The notes beneath the pieces were generated by a model. The model did no database searches and was not told where the DNA came from. It saw nothing but the letters and a program-made list of their open reading frames with translations. A stretch of DNA of 64,000 nucleotides from Dyella_B sp036746095 (lineage in GTDB: Bacteria > Pseudomonadota > Gammaproteobacteria > Xanthomonadales > Rhodanobacteraceae). Each line of letters begins with the position of its first letter. Position 1 is the stretch's first letter. The stretch spans positions 4,083-68,082 of the forward strand of contig NZ_DAIOEU010000019.1 in assembly GCF_036746095.1 (NCBI RefSeq), read 5' to 3'. Positions 7,618 through 16,625 of the stretch are shown one piece after another. A program made the translations under genes and the position numbers.

Positions 7618-9311
7618 GCGAAAACCTCCGCATCGATGGCGTGGCGTGCGGTGGGGAGCGCGCCGCTGCGCACGAGGAAGTCGCCGAAACGTTCGTGTTC
7701 GTTCCGCTCGGCGGCGTAGCGGGCGAACAACTTGTCCAGTTCGGCGAGGATCTCGCCTTCGTCGATGTTTTCACGCACGACGCGATTGAGTCGGCGGCCG
7801 GCAAAGTCCGCGCCCAGGCGCAAGTCGTAACGGCCGATGGCGCGGCCGATCAAGGCGATTTCACCCAGGTACGGGCGTGAGCAGCCGTTCGGGCAGCCGG
7901 AAAGGCGCAACAGGATCGGCTCGTCGCGCAACCCATGTTGTTCGAGCAACGCTTCCAGCTTCGGCAGCAATTGCGGCAGATAGCGTTCGCTTTCGGCCAT
8001 CGCCAAGCCGCAGGTCGGCAGGGCGACGCAGGCGACCGTGTGGCGGCGAATGCCGCTCAGCCGGCGGTAGCTGTCCAGCTTGTACTCGGCCACCAGCGCA
8101 TCGATGCGTTCGCGCTGCGCCGCCGGTACATTGGCAATGATCAGGTTCTGGTTGCAGGTCAGCCGGAAATCGCCTTGATGCACCTCGGCGATGGCGCGCA
8201 GGCCGCTCAAATGCGGTGCTTCCGGCGCATCGGCAAGTCGCCCCGATTCGATCTGCAAGGTGAGATGCCAGCGGCCGTCGTCGCCTTCGGTCCAGCCGTA
8301 CCGGTCGCCGTTGTGATCGAAGTGATAGGGGCGCGACGGCTGCAACGCGAAACCCAGGCGTTGTTCCAGCTTCGCCTTGAATGCGGACACGCCCATCCGG
8401 TCGATGGTGTACTTCAGGCGTGCATGCTTGCGCTCCACGCGATCGCCATGATCGCGTTGCACTTCGATCACGGCTTCGGCGGTACGCAGCAATTGTTCCG
8501 GCTCGACAAAGCCGATCACGCTGCCCAGGCGCGGGTAGGTGCTGGCATCGCCATGGCTTGCGCCCATGCCGCCGCCGACGGCGACGTTGAAGCCCAGCAG
8601 TTCGCCATGCTCGATGATGGCGATAAGGCCAAGGTCCTGCGCAAACACGTCCGCATCGTTGGTGGGCGGTACGGCAATGCCAATCTTGAACTTGCGCGGC
8701 AGATAGGTGGGACCGTACAGCGGCTCGCTCTCTTCCTCGCCGCCGGCAACCAGCTTTTCGTCCAGCCAGATCTCGTGATATGCGCGCGTCTTCGGCTTGA
8801 GATGGTCCGACAGGCGCTCTGCCCAGCGATAGGCGATGCGATGCGCCGGGGTCTCCACCGGATTGGCGCTGGCGACCACGTTGCGATTCACGTCGCCGCA
8901 GGCGGCAATGGTGCTGACCAGCACGTGGTTCATCGCGGCAATCGACCGCTTCAGGTCACGCTTGAGAATGCCGTGCAACTGGAACGTCTGGCGCGTGGTG
9001 ATGCGCAGCGTGTGGTTGGCCCAGGTGCGCGCGATGTGGTCGAACGACAGCCATTGCGCCGGACTCAGCACGCCGCCGGCCAAGCGTGCGCGCACCATGA
9101 ACTGGTAGGCAGGTTCAAGCTTTTGCTTGCGGCGTTCCTCACGCAGGTCGCGATCGTCTTGCTGGTAGCTGCCGTGGAACTTCAGCAGTTTGTTGTCGTC
9201 TTCGCTGATCGCGCCGGTGACCGGGTCGGCCAGGCTCTCCACCAAGGTGCCGCGCAGGAAGCGGCTGTTCGCCTTGATGCGTTCAAGTTCGGAAAGGGCT
9301 GCATCGCTCAT
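7614..9311 (-). CDS. cysI: Sulfite reductase hemoprotein subunit CysI
   Basis: Beta subunit of NADPH-sulfite reductase, taking sulfite to sulfide with six electrons on a siroheme-[4Fe-4S] centre. The cluster ligands are visible as CVALPTC (Cys-x5-Cys) and GCPNGC (Cys-x3-Cys) in the C-terminal third. TRQTFQLHG and RNVVASANPVE are siroheme-binding parts. 565 aa. Start at 9311 (MSDAALSELERIK); the open frame runs about 100 codons further upstream, but that stretch overlaps cysJ and has shadow-like composition. The stop of cysJ lies 8 bp upstream and cysH overlaps downstream. Confidence 0.94.
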   Translation of the reverse strand: MSDAALSELERIKANSRFLRGTLVESLADPVTGAISEDDNKLLKFHGSYQQDDRDLREERRKQKLEPAYQFMVRARLAGGVLSPAQWLSFDHIARTWANHTLRITTRQTFQLHGILKRDLKRSIAAMNHVLVSTIAACGDVNRNVVASANPVETPAHRIAYRWAERLSDHLKPKTRAYHEIWLDEKLVAGGEEESEPLYGPTYLPRKFKIGIAVPPTNDADVFAQDLGLIAIIEHGELLGFNVAVGGGMGASHGDASTYPRLGSVIGFVEPEQLLRTAEAVIEVQRDHGDRVERKHARLKYTIDRMGVSAFKAKLEQRLGFALQPSRPYHFDHNGDRYGWTEGDDGRWHLTLQIESGRLADAPEAPHLSGLRAIAEVHQGDFRLTCNQNLIIANVPAAQRERIDALVAEYKLDSYRRLSGIRRHTVACVALPTCGLAMAESERYLPQLLPKLEALLEQHGLRDEPILLRLSGCPNGCSRPYLGEIALIGRAIGRYDLRLGADFAGRRLNRVVRENIDEGEILAELDKLFARYAAERNEHERFGDFLVRSGALPTARHAIDAEVFA

Positions 9312-9319
9312 TGCGTACC

Positions 9320-11116
9320 TCAATACACATCGCGGGCGTAACGGCCCTGCTGGATCAACTGGCTCAACCAGGCTTCGGCGTCTTCGCTCGAGCGTGCGCC
9401 GTGTTCGGCGACGACCGCGACCAATGCCTTGTGCACGTCCTTGGCCATCCGATTGGCGTCGCCGCAGACGTACAGATGCGCACCGCTTTCCAGCCATTCG
9501 TAGACGCGGCGCCCTTGTTCGAGCAAGCGATGTTGTACATACAGCTTCTCGGCCTGATCGCGCGAGAACGCAAGATCGATGCGATGCAGCTGCCCGTTCT
9601 TCAACGCCTGCTGCCATTCGACCTGGTACAGGAAGTCCGAATGGAAATGCGGGTTGCCGAACACCAGCCAGTTGCGTCCGCTGGCGCCGCGTTCGGCACG
9701 TTCCTGCACGAAGGCACGATAGGGCGCGATGCCGGTGCCCGCACCGATCATGAGAATGTCGCGATCGTCGGCCGGCAAGTGGAAGCGCTCGTTGGCTTCG
9801 ACGAAGACCGGCACGTTTTCGCCTTCCGCCTGCCAGGCAAGATAGCGGCTTGCCGCACCCCAGCGTGCTTCGCCGTCCAGGGCGTAATCGACATGGCTGA
9901 CGGTGAGGTGCACTTCGTCGCTAACCACGGATTGAGCGGAAGCGATGGAATACAGGCGCGGCGCCAGCGGACGCAGCGCGGTGACGAGTGTTTCTGCTGT
10001 CCATCCGGCGGGATGGCGACGTAACAGATCCAGCACCTGCCAGCGCGAGAACAGATCGGCCAGGGTGTCGCGCGCGGTCGGCGCCAGCAGTTCACGCAGC
10101 TGGGCATTGCCGCTGCGCTCGGCATGCGCGGCGAAGAACGGGCGGGTCAGCTGAGTCAGCTCGCGATGGGCGGCCAGCCAGGTGCGCAAAGCATGTTCTT
10201 CGTTGCCAATGCGAACCGCTGTATCGCCGTCCAGCTTCAGGGTGGTCAAGATCGCCTCGACCAGCGCCGGCGATTGCGTCGGCCAGATACCCAGTGCGTC
10301 ACCCGGCGCGTAGTGCAGCCCGGAGCCGTCCAGAGAAAATTCCAGATGGCGCACATCGCGATCGCTGTCGCGGCCGGTGATGCGCTGGTTGAGCAACAGC
10401 GGCGCCTGGAACGGCTGTTCGCGATGCCACACCGGTCCGGTGCGCGCCGTGCGCAAGGTGGTGACCTTGGCCAGCGGGGCAGAGGTCTTCAGCTGTTCGC
10501 GCGCCTGCTGCAGCGCCTGTTCCAGCCATGGCTGCGCGACGGTCTCCAGATCGACATCCGCCTCGCCGGCGGTGAACAGGCGCTGCGCACCTAGCGCAGC
10601 CAGGCGTTCGTCAAGCTGGCGGCCGATGGCGCAGAAACTGGGATAGCTGGAATCGCCCAGGCCGAGCACGGCGTAGCGCAGTGCTTCCAGCTTGGGAGCG
10701 CGAGCGCTCGCCAGGAATTCGACCAGCGCGCGTGAATCATCCGGCGGCTCGGCATCGCCTTGCGTGCTGATTACCACGTAAAGCAGCCGTTCCTGCTTCA
10801 ATTCACGCGTGGCATACGCATCCGCACGCACCACCCGCACCGCCAGGCCGGCCGCGGAGGCGCGGCGAGCCAGGTCTTCGGCCAATCGCTTGGCATTGCC
10901 GGTCTGGCTGCCGTACAGCACGGTGAGGCGGCCCTGCGCTTCCGGCGCTGCGGCAGGTTCCGCGGCCGTGTGCTTGCCGGCCGGCAGGCGCTGGCCGGCG
11001 ACGCCAGCGAGATAACCGGACAGCCACAGCAGTGCCGATGGTTCCAGCCCGTCGATCAGGCGCGCAACCAGGGGCTGCTTCTCTTCGGGCAATGGCGATA
11101 GTGTGGCGGCGGTCAT
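9320..11116 (-). CDS. cysJ: Sulfite reductase flavoprotein subunit CysJ
   Basis: Alpha subunit of sulfite reductase, passing electrons from NADPH through FAD and FMN to CysI. Flavodoxin domain at about 65-205 (LYGSQTGNAKRLAE, STQGDAEPPDDS, LGLGDSSYPSFC), then the FAD-binding module (RLYSIASAQ) and NADPH module (MIGAGTGIAPYRAF, GNPHFHSDFLYQ), ending in the typical YARDVY. 598 aa, close to E. coli's 599. Start 11116 is chosen for the AAGGAA 8-9 bases upstream and the family N terminus; an ATG/GTG further out would read through the operator. First gene of cysJIH. Confidence 0.94.
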   Translation of the reverse strand: MTAATLSPLPEEKQPLVARLIDGLEPSALLWLSGYLAGVAGQRLPAGKHTAAEPAAAPEAQGRLTVLYGSQTGNAKRLAEDLARRASAAGLAVRVVRADAYATRELKQERLLYVVISTQGDAEPPDDSRALVEFLASARAPKLEALRYAVLGLGDSSYPSFCAIGRQLDERLAALGAQRLFTAGEADVDLETVAQPWLEQALQQAREQLKTSAPLAKVTTLRTARTGPVWHREQPFQAPLLLNQRITGRDSDRDVRHLEFSLDGSGLHYAPGDALGIWPTQSPALVEAILTTLKLDGDTAVRIGNEEHALRTWLAAHRELTQLTRPFFAAHAERSGNAQLRELLAPTARDTLADLFSRWQVLDLLRRHPAGWTAETLVTALRPLAPRLYSIASAQSVVSDEVHLTVSHVDYALDGEARWGAASRYLAWQAEGENVPVFVEANERFHLPADDRDILMIGAGTGIAPYRAFVQERAERGASGRNWLVFGNPHFHSDFLYQVEWQQALKNGQLHRIDLAFSRDQAEKLYVQHRLLEQGRRVYEWLESGAHLYVCGDANRMAKDVHKALVAVVAEHGARSSEDAEAWLSQLIQQGRYARDVY

Positions 11117-11130
11117 CACATGCGTTCCTT

Positions 11131-11146
11131 GGACGTATAGACGTCC
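11131..11146. promoter_or_regulatory. Palindromic operator upstream of cysJ / porin
   Basis: GGACGTATAGACGTCC: six-base arms GGACGT/ACGTCC around a 4-base centre, 15 bases before the cysJ start and in the 239-bp divergent region shared with the porin gene. A near-identical site lies between cysG and cysB, and GGACGTCC lies before sbp. A role as CysB (or other sulfur regulator) site is inferred from this distribution. Confidence 0.55.
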
Positions 11147-11355
11147 ATCTGGTCTTAAGGATGTTAGGACTCCGTTTTTTGGCGAAGAAATGATGGGCCG
11201 GCATATCCGCATGCCATTCCCTCCTTTCCATCGCGGGAAACGCCGCGGGCAGCATGGAACTCAAGGACGCCGCCCCCCTACCCAGCCGGCGTTTTATCCA
11301 GGGACCGCTTCACCCATCCATCACAAGCGCCGCTATGGCGCCGGAGCCATCGACC

Positions 11356-12564
11356 ATGCCGCGACGATCCAAGCCTGCCTTTGCCGTGCTAACGCTGGCC
11401 GCATCGGTTTTTTCCCTTGCGACGCTGGCGCCTTCCACAGCCAAGGCGGGCGACGACGATTGGCTCTATCACTGGCCTACGCACTACACGACGGGTGACG
11501 GCACCGATATCGGGCTGGTGTTGCGCTATCAGTACGACGTCAACAATTTTTCGCATGACGACAATAAATTCACGGATGCGGCCACGAATCGCCGCAAATA
11601 CCTGGGTTTCTACGTGAAGAAACCGGGTGTCTACGATGCCAGCGTGTATTACGACTTCCAGTCCAAGCAATGGCAGGACGCATTCGCCCGCTTGCAGTCG
11701 AAGGCGGTGTTCGGCCAGGACTACGGCGCACTGCGTTTCGGCCAGAGCAAGACGCCGGTGAGCTTCGAAGGCGTGACCACCTCGACGCAGACCACCTTCA
11801 TCGAGTTGGCACTGCCTTCGCAGGCGATTTACGAGAATCGCCGCGTCGGTGTCGATTGGGCCATCCAGCGCACGCACTGGCTGGCCAGTTTGGGTTATTA
11901 CGGCGAAAACCTGGCAGGCAAGAATCACGGCCATACATTGGCGGCGCATGCGGTGTGGGTGCCGATCCACGAAGCCACCAATGTGCTGCACCTGGGCGTC
12001 GCCGCCTCGCAGGAGCGGCCCTACGGCCTGGTCAACGCGCTGGGCGTGCAGCAACCGGCCACGACCAGCTTCAAGGCGCCCCCGGAAGCGGGCCTCACCC
12101 CCGTCACCCTGGTCAGCTCCGGCACGCAGACCAACGTCGATCACATCAATCGTTTTGGGTTGGAAGAACTCTGGATCAACGGTCCCTGGTCGGTGCAGGG
12201 TGAGTATCTGCGCGCGCAGACCGTCTTCAACCTGCCCAAATCGAATTACGACCTCGACGGCTACTACGTTTTTGGCAGTTGGGTGCTCACGGGTGAATCA
12301 CGCCAATATCACGATGGCAACGTCAGCAACGTGATGCCTTCGCATCCATGGGGAGCGCTGGAATTCGCCGTGCGCTACAGCGAGCTCAACCTCAACGATG
12401 GGCGGGTGCTGGGCGGCAAGGAGCACGATTGGACGGCCGGCGCCAACTGGTACGTCGGTTCGCATCTTCGCCTGCAGGCCAATGTGATCCGCGCGTTCAG
12501 CAACCGCAAGGGGCTGGTGATCGATCCGCACATTTTTGAGTTGCGGGCGGAAGTCTTTATCTGA
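11356..12564 (+). CDS. OprP/OprO-like outer-membrane porin
   Basis: Beta-barrel outer-membrane porin of the phosphate/polyphosphate-selective OprP-OprO type. The signal peptide is clear from the ATG at 11356 (PRRSKPAF, hydrophobic stretch, STAKA-GDDD). The mature chain has alternating aromatic-rich strands (YYDFQSKQWQDAFARLQS, GALRFGQSKTP, NRRVGVDW, YGENLAGKNHG) and ends with the Phe/Ile-rich AEVFI strand. 402 aa. GGAG lies 10 bases upstream; alternative starts at 11335 and 11254 would add residues before the signal. Placed between cysJ (divergent) and sbp, so sulfate or sulfonate uptake is likelier than phosphate; this is inference from context. Confidence 0.85.
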   Translation: MPRRSKPAFAVLTLAASVFSLATLAPSTAKAGDDDWLYHWPTHYTTGDGTDIGLVLRYQYDVNNFSHDDNKFTDAATNRRKYLGFYVKKPGVYDASVYYDFQSKQWQDAFARLQSKAVFGQDYGALRFGQSKTPVSFEGVTTSTQTTFIELALPSQAIYENRRVGVDWAIQRTHWLASLGYYGENLAGKNHGHTLAAHAVWVPIHEATNVLHLGVAASQERPYGLVNALGVQQPATTSFKAPPEAGLTPVTLVSSGTQTNVDHINRFGLEELWINGPWSVQGEYLRAQTVFNLPKSNYDLDGYYVFGSWVLTGESRQYHDGNVSNVMPSHPWGALEFAVRYSELNLNDGRVLGGKEHDWTAGANWYVGSHLRLQANVIRAFSNRKGLVIDPHIFELRAEVFI

Positions 12565-12571
12565 TGTGACG

Positions 12572-12594
12572 CCTCTCTCATGGGAGAGGGTTTT
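12572..12594 (+). terminator. Rho-independent terminator after porin gene
   Basis: CCTCTC/GAGAGG stem (12572-12589) followed by TTTT, 8 bases after the porin stop. It separates the porin from the sbp-cysTWA unit. Confidence 0.65.
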
Positions 12595-12626
12595 AAGCCA
12601 TATGGATAGGACCAACCGTGCTTTCG

Positions 12627-12634
12627 GACGTCCA
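12627..12634. promoter_or_regulatory. GGACGTCC site upstream of sbp
   Basis: An 8-bp perfect palindrome, about 55 bases before the sbp start, sharing the core of the cysG/cysB and cysJ sites. Too short to be certain alone; position and context support a shared regulator. Confidence 0.3.
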
Positions 12635-12689
12635 GCCTTCCAAATCTATAGTTCAAAGTGGGCGAACTTGCCCTAAGGAGACGACACGC

Positions 12690-13691
12690 ATGAAACGCCG
12701 ATGGATCATCCTGGCCGCGCTGCTTTCGCTAAGTGCGGCGTTTGCACATGCGCAGGATGCGAAGCTCCTCAATGTCTCCTTCGATCCGACCCGCGAGTAC
12801 TTCAAGGATGTGGACGCGGCGTTCAAGGCGCAATGGGCCAAGCAGGCGGGGCAGGCCGTCACCGTCACCACCTCCAACGGCGGTTCCGGCAAGCAGGCGC
12901 GCGCCGTGCTCGATGGCTTGCAGGCGGATATAGCGACCCTCGCCCTGGCCTACGACATCGACGTACTGGCCGATAAAGGCCTGCTCGCGAAAGACTGGCA
13001 AACGCGGTTGCCCAACAACAGTTCGCCGTACACCTCCACCATCGTGTTCCTGGTGCGCAAGGGCAATCCAAAGAAGATCCACGACTGGCCGGATCTGATC
13101 CGTTCCGATGTACAGGTGATTACGCCCAATCCGAAGACATCCGGCGGCGCGCGCTGGAATTTCCTTGCCGCCTGGGGCTGGGCCGAGCGCCAGCCCGGCG
13201 GCAGCGCAGACAAGGCGCGTGCGTACGTCACCGCGCTTTACAAACATGTGCCGGTACTGGATACCGGTGCGCGCGGCGCCACCAATACCTTCGTTCGGCG
13301 CGGCATGGGAGACGTGCTCATCGCTTGGGAAAGCGAAGCGCTGATGACGCAGCAGGAAGCCGGCAAGGACAACTACCAGATCGTGGTGCCGTCTTCCACC
13401 ATCGTGGCGGAGCCGCCGGTCGCCGTCGTCGATACGGTCGCCGCCAGGCACGGCACGCAGAAAATCGCGCAGGCGTATCTGCAATTTCTATACAGCCCGG
13501 AAGGGCAGGAGATTGCGGCCAAGCATTTCTTCCGGCCGCGGCTTGCCGCCGTTGCCGCGAAATACGCGGCGCAATTCCCGGCGGTGAAAACCTTCACCAT
13601 CGGCGAGCAGTTCGGTGATTGGCGCAAGGCGCAGGCCACCTATTTCGCCGATGGTGGTGTTTTCGACACGATTCTCGAAGGAGCGCAGTGA
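12690..13691 (+). CDS. sbp: Periplasmic sulfate-binding protein
   Basis: Sulfate-capturing component of the sulfate ABC transporter, periplasmic. Start at 12690 has a strong AAGGAGA 7 bases upstream and gives a Sec signal (MKRRWIILAALLS to AHA-Q). The mature part has the Sbp/CysP pattern: LLNVSFDPTREYFKDVDAAF, TTSNGGSGKQARAVLDGL, ALAYDIDVLADKGL, VITPNPKTSGGARWNFLAAWG and GDVLIAWESEA. 333 aa, usual length. First gene of sbp-cysT-cysW-cysA. Confidence 0.93.
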   Translation: MKRRWIILAALLSLSAAFAHAQDAKLLNVSFDPTREYFKDVDAAFKAQWAKQAGQAVTVTTSNGGSGKQARAVLDGLQADIATLALAYDIDVLADKGLLAKDWQTRLPNNSSPYTSTIVFLVRKGNPKKIHDWPDLIRSDVQVITPNPKTSGGARWNFLAAWGWAERQPGGSADKARAYVTALYKHVPVLDTGARGATNTFVRRGMGDVLIAWESEALMTQQEAGKDNYQIVVPSSTIVAEPPVAVVDTVAARHGTQKIAQAYLQFLYSPEGQEIAAKHFFRPRLAAVAAKYAAQFPAVKTFTIGEQFGDWRKAQATYFADGGVFDTILEGAQ

Positions 13692-13696
13692 CGGTC

Positions 13697-14521
13697 ATGG
13701 CGCGGCACGTCTTGCCAGGATTTCGCCTCAGTACCGGCTACACCTTGCTGGTGCTGGGCAGCTGCGTGCTGCTCCCGCTGGCGGCATTGCTGTGGACGGC
13801 GTGCGAACTGGGGCCCGCGGGCTGGTGGGCGCAGATCGGTACGCGCCGCGTGCTGGCGTCATTGAAATTGAGTTTTGGCGCAGCGCTGCTTGCTGCAACC
13901 ATTGATGCCGTACTTGGCTTGCTGGTGGCCTGGGTGCTGGTGCGTTACCGCTTCGCATGCCGGCGGCTATGCGACGCGTTGGTCGATCTGCCGTTTGCGT
14001 TGCCGACGGCCGTGGCCGGCATTGCGCTGACGGCGCTGTATGCGCCGAATGGCTGGCTCGGCAGCCGCCTCGCGCCGCTCGGCATTGAAGTGGCCTATAC
14101 GCGCCTGGGCGTGCTGCTGGCGATGGTGTTCGTGGGTTTGCCATTCGTGGTACGCACCTTGCAGCCGGTGCTGGAAAGCATGGAAAGCGATCTGGAAGAG
14201 GCCGCTTATACGCTGGGTGCGTCGCCGGGCCAGCGCTTCTTCCGCGTGCTGCTGCCGTTATTGCTGCCGACATTGTTGACCGGTTACGCGCTTGCGTTGG
14301 CGCGCGCGATCGGCGAGTACGGTTCGGTGATCTTCATTTCCGGCAATCGATTGTTCCGTACGGAAATCGCGCCTTATCTGATCGTGCAGAAGATCGATTC
14401 GCAGTACGACTATCGTGGAGCCGCGGCGCTTGGCGCGGTCATGCTGGCGGCTTCGCTGCTCTTGCTGGTGGCTATGGCGGGCTTGCAGCGCTGGACACGG
14501 CGCTGGGCGGTGGTGCGCTGA
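13697..14521 (+). CDS. cysT: Sulfate ABC transporter permease CysT (CysU)
   Basis: One of two inner-membrane permeases for sulfate/thiosulfate. About six hydrophobic helices; the EAA loop that docks the ATPase is visible as EEAAYTLGASPGQRFFRVLLP. 274 aa from the ATG at 13697. A GTG at 13688, overlapping the sbp stop, is in frame and sits 4 bases after AAGGAG, so the true start may be three codons earlier. Stop codon shares a base with the cysW ATG (TGATG), indicating coupling. Confidence 0.92.
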   Translation: MARHVLPGFRLSTGYTLLVLGSCVLLPLAALLWTACELGPAGWWAQIGTRRVLASLKLSFGAALLAATIDAVLGLLVAWVLVRYRFACRRLCDALVDLPFALPTAVAGIALTALYAPNGWLGSRLAPLGIEVAYTRLGVLLAMVFVGLPFVVRTLQPVLESMESDLEEAAYTLGASPGQRFFRVLLPLLLPTLLTGYALALARAIGEYGSVIFISGNRLFRTEIAPYLIVQKIDSQYDYRGAAALGAVMLAASLLLLVAMAGLQRWTRRWAVVR

Positions 14522-15378
14522 TGGCCGTGATCGCTTCGGTGGTATCGATCGGCCGTCCGGCGTTGTCGGCGCGTATCGCACGCATGGTGCTGGTGCACAC
14601 GACGCTTGCCGTGCTGGCATGGCTGCTGGTGCTGCCGCTGCTGGCGATTTTCGCCGAAGCACTCCATCAGGGCTATGCAGCCTATCTCGATGCCATCAAG
14701 CAACCCGACACGGTCGCCGCCGTGCGGCTGACCTTGACCGTCGCCGCCATTGCCGTGCCGTTGAATCTGGTCTTCGGGCTCGCGGCCGCGTGGTCGATGA
14801 CGCACTTCGAATTTCGTGGCAAAGCCCTGCTTGGCGCGTTGATCGACCTGCCGTTTTCCATCTCGCCGGTGATCGCCGGCATGATGCTGATCCTGGTGTA
14901 TGGCAAGGATGGCTGGCTGGGTTCCTGGCTGGAGGCGCATGGCCTGCAGGTGATTTTTGCCGTGCCGGGGTTGGTGTTGGCGACCGTGCTCGTCACCTTG
15001 CCGTTCGTGGCGCGCGAGTTGATTCCGCTGATGCAGGCACAAGGCTCGGAGCAGGAGGAAGCGGCGCTCACGCTGGGTGCTGGTGGATGGCAGATCTTTT
15101 TTCGCGTCACCTTGCCGCGCGTGCGCTGGGCGTTGCTGTATGGCGTGTTGTTGTGCAATGCGCGCGCCATGGGTGAATTCGGCGCCGTGTACGTGGTGTC
15201 GGGCCATCTGCGCGGCATCACCAACACGTTGCCGCTCCAGGTCGATCAGCTTTACCAAGAGAATTTTTCCGCTGCCTTTGCAGCGGCTTCACTGCTGGCA
15301 TTGCTAACTGTGGTCACGCTCGGCATCAAGCGCGTGGTCGAGTGGCGGCATGGCGATGCCTTGAACATCCACCATTGA
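14521..15378 (+). CDS. cysW: Sulfate ABC transporter permease CysW
   Basis: Second permease of the sulfate importer. About six membrane helices, the CysW-like region LIDLPFSISPVIAGMMLILVYGKDGWLG, and the EAA motif EEAALTLGAGGWQIFFRVTLP. 285 aa. Starts on the last base of the cysT stop and ends 14 bp before the cysA ATG, so the importer genes are one operon. Confidence 0.93.
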   Translation: MAVIASVVSIGRPALSARIARMVLVHTTLAVLAWLLVLPLLAIFAEALHQGYAAYLDAIKQPDTVAAVRLTLTVAAIAVPLNLVFGLAAAWSMTHFEFRGKALLGALIDLPFSISPVIAGMMLILVYGKDGWLGSWLEAHGLQVIFAVPGLVLATVLVTLPFVARELIPLMQAQGSEQEEAALTLGAGGWQIFFRVTLPRVRWALLYGVLLCNARAMGEFGAVYVVSGHLRGITNTLPLQVDQLYQENFSAAFAAASLLALLTVVTLGIKRVVEWRHGDALNIHH

Positions 15379-15392
15379 GGATCCATCGCAGC

Positions 15393-16538
15393 ATGGGTAT
15401 CGAGATTTCCCGCTTGCGTCGCCGGTACGGCGCCTTCGTGGCGCTGGACGACGTCAGCCTGACCATCGGCGACGGTGAATTCGTGGCCGTGCTCGGCCCG
15501 TCGGGCTCGGGAAAAACCAGTCTGCTGCGCATCCTGGCCGGACTGGACCAGCCTGACGCCGGCAGCGTGGTTCGTGATGGGCATGACTTGCTGGCGCTGG
15601 ATGCGCGGCGCCGTGGCGTAGGGCTGGTGTTCCAGCACTATGCGCTGTTCCCGCACATGACCGTGGCGCAAAACGTGGCATTTGGCTTGCGCGTGCGTCC
15701 TTGGCATGCGCGCCCCAGGGCGTCCGTGATCAAGGCAAGCGTCGAGCACCTGCTGCGCCAGGTGGAGCTGGAGGGTTTCGCCGATCGCTATCCGTCGCAG
15801 TTGTCGGGCGGCCAGCGCCAGCGCGTGGCGCTTGCGCGTGCGCTGGCGATCGAACCTCGTTTGCTGCTGCTGGATGAGCCGTTCGGTGCGCTCGATGCGC
15901 AGGTGCGGGTGAACTTGCGCAGCTGGTTGCGCGAGTTTCATCGCTCGCTCGGCATCACCACGTTGTTCGTCACGCACGATCAGGACGAGGCATTGGAGAT
16001 GGCCGATCGCGTGGTGCTGATGAATCGCGGCCGCATCGAACAGATCGGCACGCCGGAGCAAATCTACCGGCAGCCGGCAACGCCGTTCGCGTCACGCTTT
16101 ATTGCACGTGGCCAATCGGTGCCGGCCGAGGTGCGCGGCCAGCATTTGCATCTGTTCGGCCATGCATGGCGCATCGAAAACTTTGCTGCGGACGATGCGC
16201 ACGAGATTGCCGTGCACGTGCGGCCGGAAGACATTGCATTGGCACCCGTGGCGGGTGAGGGCTTCAAGGCGCAATTGGTCAACCTTCGCCACGTGGCCGG
16301 CACCGTCCGTGCCAGCCTGCGGGTGGGAAACCGGGACGAGCCGCTCGAGGCGGAATGGAACGAGCGCGATTGGGCCAGGCACAGCGCGGCAGTCGATGGC
16401 GTGGTCGACATTCATCTGCAGGCGCTGACCGTCTTTGCCACCGATCGGGAAGGGCGCGTGCAGGAGCGATCCACCGTGCATCCACCGCATGCGAGCTTTC
16501 CCGTAGCGATAGGGCCGTGGCGCCGCGTCGAAGCGTAA
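15393..16538 (+). CDS. cysA: Sulfate ABC transporter ATPase CysA
   Basis: ATPase that energises the CysTW permeases. Walker A GPSGSGKT (35-42), Q-loop VFQHYALFPHMTV, signature LSGGQRQRVALARAL, Walker B LLLLDEPFGALD and the switch His in FVTHDQDEA. A C-terminal regulatory/TOBE-like part follows from about residue 240. 381 aa. The ATG at 15393 begins the family N terminus (MGIEISRLRRRYG); 17 upstream codons remain open but overlap cysW. Last gene of the sulfate import operon. Confidence 0.93.
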   Translation: MGIEISRLRRRYGAFVALDDVSLTIGDGEFVAVLGPSGSGKTSLLRILAGLDQPDAGSVVRDGHDLLALDARRRGVGLVFQHYALFPHMTVAQNVAFGLRVRPWHARPRASVIKASVEHLLRQVELEGFADRYPSQLSGGQRQRVALARALAIEPRLLLLDEPFGALDAQVRVNLRSWLREFHRSLGITTLFVTHDQDEALEMADRVVLMNRGRIEQIGTPEQIYRQPATPFASRFIARGQSVPAEVRGQHLHLFGHAWRIENFAADDAHEIAVHVRPEDIALAPVAGEGFKAQLVNLRHVAGTVRASLRVGNRDEPLEAEWNERDWARHSAAVDGVVDIHLQALTVFATDREGRVQERSTVHPPHASFPVAIGPWRRVEA

Positions 16539-16550
16539 CTCCATGACCCT

Positions 16551-16574
16551 CATTCTCGCGAAAGCGAAAATGAC
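16551..16574. repeat. REP-like palindrome
   Basis: CATTCTCGCGAAAGCGAAAATGAC, a diverged copy of the ATTCCCGCGAAAGCGGGAAT element found at 26090 and 37472. Lies between the cysA end and the small peptidoglycan-binding ORF. Confidence 0.55.
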
Positions 16575-16625
16575 GGCCATACATAGGTTTGGATGACATC
16601 TCAGCACTGTTACGCATGATCCTGC

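Noticed and set aside
7935..9341. Long plus-strand open frame (468 codons) opposite cysI
   Set aside because: Antisense shadow of a clear sulfite reductase gene; its product is His/Gln/Arg-rich with no motif, as expected from GC-rich antisense frames.
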